DNA from: Owenia fusiformis
Lineage: Eukaryota; Annelida; Polychaeta; Sabellida; Oweniidae
Direction of reading: 5' to 3'
Length of the DNA stretch: 64,000 nucleotides
Assembly: GCA_903813345.2 (NCBI GenBank)
Contig: CAIIXF020000007.1
Span: 14,862,714-14,926,713, forward strand
Position numbers and translations under genes: made by a program. The notes beneath the pieces are model-generated. The model was given only the letters and a program-made list of their open reading frames with translations. It searched no databases and had not been told where the DNA came from. Below, one piece after another: positions 1 through 11,600 of the stretch. The first letter of the stretch is position 1, and every line of letters starts with the position of its first letter.

Positions 1-260
1 AGAGCGTAATCCTCTGTGTCACTGCATGACTATTGTGTCCTTTTGTCTGATATTGATATATAATTATTGTCTTTCTGTGCTGCCCTTCTTCGTGTATAAA
101 CAAGAACGTGATGAACATTAGATGTATTGATCGCCCTGTCTACATGTCTACTCTTAGTTCTTGTTTTGTATTTTTGAATTTGATAGGGAAAGTTTGATGA
201 ATTCGTGGTCTCCAAGTATGAGAACTTTGAGAGTTGGGTGATCCTCAGTGAGCCTTGCGG

Positions 261-700
261 TCTCCATGTAACACTCATTTCATTCATAGGGAAGGGATGT
301 GGTCTTCTGAGTGTGTCTCCATGTAACACTCATTTCATTCGTGAGGAAGGGATGTGGTCTTCTGAGTGTGTCTCCATGTAACACTCATTTCATTCATAGG
401 GAAGGGATGTGGTCTTCTGAGTGTGTCTCCATGTAACACTCATTTCATTCATAGGGAAGGGATGTGGTCTTCTGAGTGTGTCTCCATGTAACACTCATTT
501 CATTCATAGGGAAGGGATGTGGTCTTCTGAGTGTGTCTCCATGTAACACTCATTTCATTCATAGGGAAGGGATGTGGTCTTCTGAGTGTGTCTCCATGTA
601 ACACTCATTTCATTCATAGGGAAGGGATGTGGTCTTCTGAGTGTGTCTCCATGTAACACTCATTTCATTCATAGGGAAGGGATGTGGTCTTCTGAGTGTG
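261..700. repeat. 55-bp minisatellite, 8 copies
   Basis: Eight head-to-tail copies of a 55-bp unit beginning TCTCCATGTAACACTC start at 261, 316, 371, 426, 481, 536, 591 and 646. The first differs at its left edge and the 316 copy carries one small block of changes (CGTGAGGAAG for CATAGGGAAG); the others look identical by eye, which indicates recent expansion or homogenisation. No coding role is seen. It probably lies in the nuclear-receptor intron upstream of the exon at 2414. Confidence 0.95.
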
Positions 701-2413
701 GCCGTTGAAGTCGTATTAGTTAATATCTCAGATGAAGATGACTTGGGAGTTAGTTAAAATCAACTTGACCTTATATATTACAATTGTTATAGTTGGCGTT
801 CATTTTGCATATTTTGTTTTATTTGTTTCACATCTTATCTTGTATGTGGCTTGCTCTATCAGTCATTATGTTAATTGGGTAATATAAGGCATTTTAGATT
901 ATCCAGAGTTATGGAATGCATTGTTAAGCTCATTAAAGAATTCTTTAGTTTTTTTAATGCTATCATGATACCTGTGATTGCTATGTAGGAGTCATAAAAT
1001 GAAAGCTTCTTGTAATGAAACCCATCCCTTAAGTCCCTGCAAAAATATTAATCTCAAAAGGTTAATTGCATATGTATCTCTGGAAGAGAGCAGAGCTCAC
1101 AAGTTCTAGATAAATCAGAATGTCAAATGCCAGTTATGTTTAGAAGGCATGTGCAACTCAGTCCCCATTGTCAAATATATTATGATTTGAATATGCCTTG
1201 GGGACCTGTTACTGTATTGTAAGTATTGTACATTAGGTTGCAATAGATGCAAGTTGAAATTTAATCTTATCAATTTAATATTTGAAATCTACATATAAAG
1301 TTATATGTAGAAACTGGTATTAAAAATTGGTTATCAACTTAAAATTTCAACTTTGGGATGATTCCATGATAATAAATTACAAAAAGTGAAATATTTTGTA
1401 TTAGACAGATGATATTTTCTTTTACTAGACATATTTTTAGTTGTATAATTATTAAATGCAAAAAGATTAAATTGATTCACTTAATCTGTGTTTGGGAGCA
1501 TTTTTTCTCTTTCTGCCATGATCTGCCATTGTTATCTGACCCAGATTAGCCACCTGGCTATAAAACCAGTAACTACCTACTGGCACATGGGTTATTGGGA
1601 AATTAGTTATTCTCTTTCATTGGTTAAATTCTGCTCATCCTAATGAAACAAGGGAATAGAAGTGACGGCTATGACGCAACAGAGCCTTCTGTAACAGAAA
1701 TTGGCCAATCAAATTATATTTCCATCAAGCATCAGTAGATATATTGACTGCCTCTTGCTCTCTTAAAAGTACTTTTTTATAATGTCACCGTGTTCTGGGT
1801 ATGTCATGTCAACATTATCATATTATAATGCTTATATTGTATTATTGTCTTAAGAAACGTACCTTGATTTCCAGTACCAGTTTCTTATTACATTATTTCT
1901 TCTGTACCAGTTTATTATACATACCGATTTATTATTCTATGTACCAGGGGGCCAGTCCATTGTTCTCTAACTCTGATGTCATTGTAGCCATGGTTACAAC
2001 AATTGCTTTGCGAATTCATAACTTTACGAAGTTTCTGTTAATGACCCCTTGGATATTATTATGAGTAGAAGTATATTATCACATCACCCGCCTTTCTGTT
2101 CCTCCATCCATCTATGTCCGGCTGGGCATTCATCCTTCCAGTGGTATATCCGTCCCATAGAACAGATATGAGCAATATAAGCTGTCATTTGTCCAAAAAT
2201 TGTCTTAACAAATTTGGAACATAATCACAGGGGTTGCACTAGAATTTCTCGGCTACATAAATGAATACAACAGGCAAAATTAATGGAAATCATGGATTTA
2301 ACATGGAAAAGTTGAAAAGTGAAAATCGCCTGTTGCTTGCTGCTTATGAAACCCCTGTAATCAGGGTAATCAGTAGAGATAGATCACTCTATAAATTCTG
2401 TGTATAATTTCAG
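701..2413. other. NR1H: Presumed intron upstream of the first visible NR1H exon
   Basis: AT-rich sequence with no exon that I can support. I searched it for the paired-cysteine pattern of a nuclear-receptor DNA-binding domain and did not find it. Because the exon at 2414 begins inside a codon, this stretch and probably all of 1-2413 is intron. Confidence 0.6.
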
Positions 2414-2658
2414 GTTTACTCTCAGAGGAACAGTGTAAAGCTAGAGATGCTCGACGGAAATCCAAAATGGCAATCGACAAACCTCAGAACAGTCCAGATA
2501 GTATTTTATCGCCTAGTGTGTCAGCGGCAAATTCCCCCCAGAGTTTTACTAAACCTCTGGATGCCCTGAATGATGAACAGAAAGAGTTGATAGAGAGGAT
2601 TGTTTACCTGCAGGATTACTATGAGCTTCCCAGTGATGAGGATATTAGAAGAATACAG
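2414..2658 (+). CDS. EcR: NR1H exon: end of DNA-binding region, hinge and LBD start
   Basis: The acceptor is TATAATTTCAG (ending at 2413) and the donor is CAG|GTGAGT at 2659. The exon opens with two bases (GT) that complete a split codon, most likely Cys, giving C-LLSEEQCKARDARRKSK. This matches the basic extension after the second zinc finger in LXR and FXR. A Ser/Pro-rich hinge follows (SPDSILSPSVSAANSPQSF), then DEQKELIERIVYLQDYYELP, the EcR/LXR helix 1 region. It ends in phase 0 after IRRIQ. The internal Met at 2467 is not a start. Confidence 0.92.
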
Positions 2659-5600
2659 GTGAGTAAAGTGTAGGACACGAGTCTATGACGGAATGTACTA
2701 AAAACCCTTCGACCTACGACCCTTCGACCCTACGACTTACTGGGTGTCAAGAATTTTTGGAATATATTTTATTGAAAAACCATTTGACCTCTGATTTCCC
2801 AGTCCAGTTTACTAAATGATTACGTATAGTTCCAACTTGAGCTCCCTGTGCACGCAAATACGCATTTTACCTGGTAATTGTCAAGCAAAAATGTTTCAGT
2901 AGAAAAATTTCTAAAAAAGATCGTCTACACAGCAAAAATACGAACGCCGAAAAAAAACGTACGCATTTCGTTCGGACTTTTCACGCGAATTACGTATATG
3001 TCACGCATTGCGTTCGAAATTTTTCGTCCCTACCCCCTAGTATGTTGATACTCAAAAGCATGGCACATTGGCCAGGTGGCCATTTTGAAAAGTGGCCTCT
3101 ACAGTATTTTAAAGTCTTATTTTACTTTTTTACTAAAACTTGAAAAGTAGTTTCAAAAGTAGAGATCAAAAGTTCGATGGGATTTGCTCCACCTCGCGTT
3201 GCTGTTATCTAGTTCTGAAATGTTTCATATCTATGTCTAATAAATATAGTTGTATAGATGTGTTTGTAATAACCTTTATGCCCTTAAAATGTATATATTC
3301 AGGGGGGGGGCATTCGTGGGTTCAAGTGGACCACTCCATTGGCCAAATATTCTCTCAAAATCAGTACAATTTTTCACGATTCTGAGCATTTTCAAGATTT
3401 CTGGGCCACTTGAAAATTGTCAAATGTTCACCCCTTGATCCTTTTGAAAAACTTAAATTGGCAAAAGCTGGTTATACGAACCTAATATGACCTAGCTTGC
3501 AAGCTTTTTCTTGAGTTTGTGTTTATTTTCCTTGTACCCTTGCATGCTTTGGATTTTGTAGGATGCAAAACAAAGAATCTACTTATTTACAAAACTTATT
3601 TACATTTTTACAAACGAAATAGAAAAGCAAATATCATGAAATAACACACATAAGAAAGGCCACCATTTTCAAAATGGTTGCTCACTAACCAAGTTGTCAT
3701 CAGAAGAAGTAATATCCTTTTTTTTACTATTCACATACAAAATATGCACAAAATCGCTTCACTACTTTTCGAGTAAAATACTTTAGAATGGTGGCCATTT
3801 TTCAAAATGGCCACCTTCTACCAAAAGTGTCATTAGACAGTGTGCCGTGCTTATAGTATTCACATACCAAATATGAACAAAATCGCTCCACCACTTTTCG
3901 AGTTACAGTAAAATACGTTAAAATGGCGGCCATTTTTTAAAATGGCCACCTTCTACCAAAAGTGTCATTAGACAGTGTGCCATGCTTATTTTATTCACAT
4001 ACCAAATATGAACAAAATCGCTCCACTACTTTTCGAGTTATAGTAAAATATCTTAATATGGTGGCCATTTTGAAAAATGGCCGCCTTCTACCGAAAGTGT
4101 CATTAGACAGTGTGCCATGCTTATAGTATTCACAAACCAAATATGAACAAAATCGCTCCACTACTTTTTGAGTTATAGTAAAATATGTTAAAATGGCCGC
4201 CATTTTTCAAAATGGCCGCCTTCTACCGAAAGTGTCATTAGACAGTGTGCCATGCTTAAAGTATTCACAAACCAGATATGAACAAAATCACTCCACTACT
4301 TTTTGAGTTATAGTAAAATATGTTAAAATGGCAGCCATTTTTCAAAATGGCGGCCATTTTTCAAAATGGCTGCCTCCTACCAAAAGTGTCATTAGACAGT
4401 GGGCCATGCTTATGGATTTCTCATACCAAATATGAAGAAAATCGCTCCACTACTTCTTGAGTTACAGCAAAAATCGTAAATAATGAGAAAAGGCCGCCAT
4501 TTTTCAAGATGGCTGCCATGTGCTTCTTTAATATCTACATTTCTAGCTTTATCAATGTCCTATATCATTATTTTACATTTAAAACATAATGCTATTACAG
4601 TTTTACATATTGCAACTAAATTACTGTAAAATCGGCACTAAAATGGCCGCCATTTTTAAATGAGCGGCCATTTTGAAAATCGGTTTTCGAGCAGAACTTC
4701 TACCCCCATAGGGTATATGTGTACAAAATATACCAACGGTATTTGAGTTATTGCCTGGACGGACGGACGGACGGACGGACGGACGGACAGACGTACGTAC
4801 AGACGGACGGACGGACGGACGGAGGCGTTCCCTATATCCCTCCGAACTTCGTTCGATGGGATAATTAGAAGACCCAGTGTTTACTATATATACAATCTAA
4901 GTAATATTTCTTTTATACGTAGTATGTATACTTTGATAAACATTAATGATATACTAAATCCCAGGGAAGTATTTCATTCCAAAATTGTGGAGAAAATGCC
5001 GTTCAATCATGTGAATTTTCTGTCAATGTTACGAACCAATGAAGTCACCACCGAACTTGCATTCTTGGAAAGTCTAAATCGCTCGATGGAACACTCGATG
5101 GAACAATCGCTCGATGGGTCTACTTTCCCTCTTATTTTTGACCGGAAGTGTTTTCCTGACCTCGTTTTTTTACTGGCTGGATTTAGCCTTTAAACCTTCT
5201 TTACAATGATCTAATGATTACCTTAAATGAATTATAAACAATTTAAATTCCTATCCTCATTAGATCAGAATTCATTAGTTTTCTTTCCATTATTTGTTTA
5301 CTTCTGGTTTGCTGTTGAATAAACATTTCTTGTAAATATTGACGTAAGCATATCATAATAGTTGTTAGTTCAAAATGCAATCTGGACAATAGCAAATGTT
5401 TATGATTATAACTATTACATACGATGCAGATCATGATTTACCCACTAGTTTCCCAGTTTATAACTGCCTGTTGTCCTGCCGATAATATGTGAAACTTTTA
5501 CAAGATAATAGTTTGCAAAATATTACACGTCACTTGACGGACATGACGGCAATTGCCGTTATTATCTATTGACATGCGCACTTAAGCTTCATAATTTCAC

Positions 5601-8600
5601 ATCAATTGTCGTGCAACATGGCAATTGCCGTATGCCATGGTTATCGTCTCCACTGTACAAAGAATGAACCAATATGCGAACAGCGATTATGACATAGCGG
5701 GCAGATATACAGGGTGTTCAAAAAAATATGCAACCCAAAGAAATCGCTATATCTTGGAAAATACTTATCCAAATATGTCCATATTTTCAGGAAAGAAAGG
5801 AGAGACTGTGTATGTATAGCCCCTGTTGTTAGTTAGTTGTAAAACATGATGTCTTGGACACTTGCTCAAAAGACAGTTATACTAGCAAAATACGAAAAAT
5901 GTGAATGGAAAATCACTATATCTTGGAAAATACTAATTCAATTATGTTCATTTTTTCAGGAAAAGAAAGAGGAGACTGTGTATGTATAGCTCCTGTTGTC
6001 AGTAAGTTGTAAAACATGATGCTTTGGACACCTGCTCAAATGACAGTTGTACGAGGAAAATATGAAAACGCTGTCAGAAGTGACTGCCACAGCAATAAAA
6101 CCGAATTACTTTCTAACCATGGTGTTTTGGCACTTCAGATTTGGCACAAATTATCCTCATTCAATGTGTGGTGAATTTGTGGAGTTTCATCAAAATCACT
6201 CCAGGGACTTTACAGTCATGGTCAAAATGCCTTCTTAAGTCTCCCTGAACCAGGGCGTTTCACTGCGATTTGAAAGCATTTCAACCATGACTGTAAAGTC
6301 CCTAAAGTGATTTTGATTTCTTTCTACAGATCTACCATACAGTGAATGAAGATGATTTGTGCCAAATTTGAAGAGCCAAAACACTATGGTTAGGAAGTTA
6401 TTTAATTTTTTTGCGGTTGCAGTCACCCCTGACTGCATTTTTCATATTTTCCAAGTACAACTGTCTTTTGAGCAGGTGTCCAAGGCATCATGTTTTACAA
6501 CTAACCATTTACAGGAGCTTTACAAACGCAGTCTCTTCTTTATTTCCTGAAAATATGAACATAATTGAACCAGTATTTCTTAAGATATAGCGATTTCTTT
6601 GGGTTGCGTTTTTTTTTTAACACCCTGTACTATATCTGCCCGCTTGGAGTGGGACGTAAAGCTATATCTGCCCGCTGATGAAAATATAAGTTTTTACAAA
6701 CTGGCTTTATGTTCCTGTAACATGTCCAAGTATAGGATAAACTTCAGTTCTACAAAGACTCCATATCATATTTGGAAATCCATATTTGGGAATATACATG
6801 TACTCCAAAAACTCCATAGTTGGGAATATACTAAAAATTTTGCATCACCCACCCACTCATACAGAATGAATCTCATAATATCGAATAAAGATCTAATGCT
6901 TCCCTAAAGATGAAATATTTATTGTTCAATGGTGCAAAGGGAAATGAAAACCTCAAAATGACACTTTCATAAATTATTACCATATTGTATTTGTATGTAT
7001 GGCTGTATTGATTAGTCACATTGTATCACGCAGTAGAAACAGAATTTTGTTAAGTATGAAGCGTCAGGCTTTAAACTCTGAAATGATTCTATTACCTTTG
7101 CAATGTGTGCATACATGTAACTCTTTATCCTTATTGATCATGCTATTTTTCAATTGTAATGTTGTAATGAGTGTCATTATATAAAGGAAGTCTAATGAAT
7201 ATAAATCAATATTCTTGTCTCCTTTCCAATGGTTTAATTTTGCTTCTTTGAAATAATATTCTCTGGGATATATCACTTGTGAAAGATGCATTTTCAACCC
7301 AATAGAATTAATTACTGTCAAGCTGTAACGACACTTAATATTGTTAAGTCATGTTTGATAAATACAATATTCAGGTTGAAACTTCCGATGATGTCTTCAA
7401 TGAGTAAAATCCACACTGAATGAAATCAATTCCTGGGAGCAGTGAATGCCGCAGTTGTCGAATTTAACAAGCATGGCCAGTAAATATCTCTTGATCGTTC
7501 ATGACATGTGACCTGGTTTTGACCAATCATACAACTGCAGGCTTGAGAGATATAAAAGTTTATTGTCATTACGATTATTATCAATAGATGTGGCCATCAA
7601 TGTCTTCCCAGTTTAAATTCTATCTAAATTAATTCTAAATTTTAAACAAGAAAAATATACATTAACTCAATTTGAATTTTCCTTGTGTTTATTCATAATG
7701 TTTGAATTCAAGAATGCAAATAGCCTGAGGTAATAGGAATGATTATATTAGATCATATAATATTTGTTAAGTTATCAGAATATATCTTATCAGACAGTGA
7801 GAAAATTGAATATATGGATTTGTATTACACAGATGTTGAATGTCTTGATTAATGTGTCAGTTTCAGCATGTAGTGAACTTGTTATTGATTATACTCATTA
7901 TTGGATGTTGTTTTTCTCGAGGCCAAATCCAGCTACTCTGATTTCTAGGTTAAAGAATGAAGCTTCATTATTATTTGCTACCCTTCAGGGTGCACACTTT
8001 ATGGACTTGAAATCAAAAGAATAATGAATGAGTCGAGAGCGGCAGCAGGTTCTGACAGTATTTTAAGGTCTATATTTAGGCAATAAAAGGTTTTCTCAGT
8101 TAAGATCAATTTGATTTGGGAATGAAATTAGGATTAGGATAAGTACTGGTTTTATTAGGTCACATAAGACATCTACTGAAGAGGAAATTTTCATGATAGA
8201 TGCTGAATTCAAAATGGCCACTATTTGTCTTGAAAAAAATATTTTTGGTAACTGAGATTACAGTCATATGGTTAGTCTATTGAGTTATGGGTAAAGAACT
8301 TCTGCTCAAGAAGGAATTTCCAATGGCCACTCATTTCAAAATGCTTGGCATTTTTGTAAAAATAAAATCCTTGATAACCCGAATGAAGTAAATCAAGTTT
8401 ATTTCTACTCACATCTAGTATATTTCTTAGTGACCATTTTGCTCTTCAATGCAATAATTATCTATGTCAGTCTTGTTATTATCCCAACGAACGAAGTTCG
8501 TTAGGGATATAGTGAAGCCCTCCGTCCGTCTGTCCGTCCGTCTGTCCGTCAGTCAGTCAGTCCGTCCGTCAGTCAGTCCGTCCGTCTGTCCGGAAGATAA

Positions 8601-11600
8601 CTCAAATACTAGTTGACAGATTTTCTTCATATTTAGTGGAAAGATGTATATTGGTAAATAGTTTTACGCCAAAAAAAAAATTTTCAAGATGGCTGCCGCT
8701 TTAAAAATGACGGGACTTTTTCGCAAAAATCATAAATTTTTCATTCTAAACCAAAGTAATTAATATTATTGTTTGAAATTTTGGTAGTGTATTCACAACA
8801 TTTATCTATTTTTTTTTTTTTAAGGTTATTTTATTTCCATATTTAAGACATATATAAACATACAATAATACAATAATACATGAATATGGAGAAACAAGCC
8901 TACGTTTGCACATTATTGGCTTGTGAAAATACATTTTATACAGCGGATATTTACACATACAATAGTAGTGTCATAATTTACATAAATGCAGTGTTCAGAT
9001 GGGATGAAGATGAGTGATGATGATATGAAATTTGGCAAGGTACAGTAGCTATGGCACTTCACAAAATTTTGTTAATAAAATCTAATGATAGATTTATAAG
9101 TGTTGAGTTAAGCTTTGGTGATAGTTCTTTATCACCAAATAAAATCATATCAACCTTGTCATATTTACGTTTACTGGAGAAAAGTTTGAGGTCAGGGTCA
9201 GCTTGCTGGGAGAGACTTAGGAGAAATGTTTGTCTTGCATCATGTGTAAGAGGGCAATCAAGCAAATAGTGTACCTTTGTCTGGTTTCGAAACCCACATG
9301 GACAACTTGGATCTTGGTAATTAACAAAGTTGTGCCGGAAAAAATCAGAGCGCAAAGACAGGTCACATCTCATTCGATTTAGTTTTATTTCCAAAGGTCT
9401 CTGGATATTTAAATGGGGTGTCAAAGCAGAGATCATTTTAGTCTTTTTGAAAAAGTGATTTGCATATGATCTTTTGAACTGTGACTTAGTTTCTTTGTTT
9501 TTGATTTGCACTGGGATAGGTATCCATATTTTAATAGGAGATATTGCAGGCGAATTTAGGAATTTTGATGATGCAGAGGCTGGGATTATATATTGACGTT
9601 GAGTTCTTAGTCCTGGTCTATAACACACTACCCTACCTCGATAGCGCATGCGCGAATTTTTTGGCTTTCAATCAGGTCGCTTTTGAGTATATCGACTGCT
9701 TAGTGAAAAGGTTAATACGTTTGGTGCTCGGAGTGAGTCAATATTGCTATTCGCTGAACTTCAGTGGTGCAATAGTGAAGTCCATGTTCCAAGTTATATG
9801 ATAGTTGAAGAAATAATGTAAATAATATCGTTTTAAATTTTAAAATATTTGATATGTCATAGTACACGGTACACAGCTGCAAAAGTTGATCAATACAGGG
9901 TACAAGGAATGTAAATTGTTCAATAGTACAGGGAGCGAGAAAGTAAGCTGATTATACAGACATACTATGTCCCGATCTCATGTATATTTACGTTGCAAAC
10001 AGTGAAAATAATACTAAAAAGGCCGCCTGTTGATGCTTTGAGGTGTCATCAATTGTTATTTAATCCAAATAAAGTAAACATTATTTAGTAGATTTAGACA
10101 CGGGCTTTCAGGTCGTAAATGCATTTTAGTCATTAAATTAACAAGAACGCTAGATTATACGTGTTACTAGGGTATCAAATTGAAATAAAATAACGAAATT
10201 AAATATAAACACGTAAGTGATAAATGACTATTGGCTATCAGGAATCTTTCTATATAACCCCTTGAATGGTCTAATTCACTACCGTTCTAAAAAACCGATC
10301 ATTTAAAATAGTTTGTTCAAAATACCATCATGCCACGACATTTTGTTCTTCACGATTTGCTGTAGAGGTGATATGACGTCGTATTTCTCTATTATTGTAA
10401 AAAAAACTAATACCAGATCGATGTAGTTTTATATGACGTGTTGAATGTCAGATGTTTTTGGATGGTATCTGCTCCAGTGATTTTGCATTTAATCATGAAA
10501 CGCTCATCACAAGACACCTCGAAACAAACATTATCCTCCTTGTGACAAGAGGAAAAATGTTTCACAATATGTTATGCCTTACGGCAAAGTAAAGATACAT
10601 TTCTGGGATGACTATTTTGCATCTTAAGATTTTAGAAAAACAATTAATTCACAAAAGTACAGTTGAATAACATACTGGAAAACGTATCCACATATAACAC
10701 GAAGACAAGCAGTTTAAATAACAGTTAACTGGGGTTTAATTACATATTAATGTAACATTTTCGAAGGGAAACTTACATGCTCCCTGTACGTTGACAGATT
10801 TACTGAAATGTATCGTGTATTGCATTAAGTTTTGCTTCACTGCGCCCACTATTATCTATCTTTGCCTATAGTGGTTTTTTGCCAACAATATTCTACAAAC
10901 TGCTTGATGAATCAATTCTATGTCTGGTAGAACACTAAAAATAAATGTAAAATGTATTTTACGTTCAGAAATATGGAATTAAACCCACGCCCTCCATTTG
11001 CAACTTAGCTGTACCCTGTTTCCCTTTTAAACGTGGTCACGTGGTAGGGTAGTGTGATAAGCTGGGTTTAAAAGAGGTGTGTATATATCTTGAACATAGG
11101 TGGGGACCATTTCTCTGTTGACTTTGAACATTAATATTGCCTTCTTTTCCTGTCTACGCTCAAGTAAGGATTTCCATCCCAAGGCTTGTAAAACTTTGTC
11201 AAAATTTGATCCGGTGATAGCACCTGAAACTATAAGTGCAGCACGATAGTGAATTCTATTGAGCTTTTCAATATGGACTCTTGAGGAGGAGTCAATAAAA
11301 GTTGAGCCTTGTTCTAAATGAGGAAGGATAAATGATGTATACATTGTCTCCAAGTGTTTTGATGAAATTTTTGACTTTAGAAACAGAAGTGGATTGAGCA
11401 TTTTGCTAGTTTTCAAAACAATGGCATTGATGTGTTCCTCAAAATTTAGATGTTCATCAAGAATGATTCCCAGGTGTTTGTGACTATGGACTCTCTGAAT
11501 TTGGTCATTATTTAAGAAAAGGGGTTGGTAATTTCTTAACTTTGCTCTTGGCTTTTTAAAGATTACCTCTCTCGTTTTACTAGGCTTAAATTTCATTTTC

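Noticed and set aside
261-700. CRISPR-like array
   Set aside because: The repeats are directly adjacent with no unique spacers, and the DNA is eukaryotic. The same holds for the arrays at 18078, 19408, 25855 and 56119.
1-2413. Search for the NR1H DNA-binding-domain exon
   Set aside because: No CxxC…CxxC pattern with GFFRR-type sequence was found in any plus-strand frame, so it must lie left of the window.
9544-9801. Plus-strand frame over the LINE junction
   Set aside because: It lies antisense to the LINE C-terminal frame and runs into the foreign insert, with no domain recognised.
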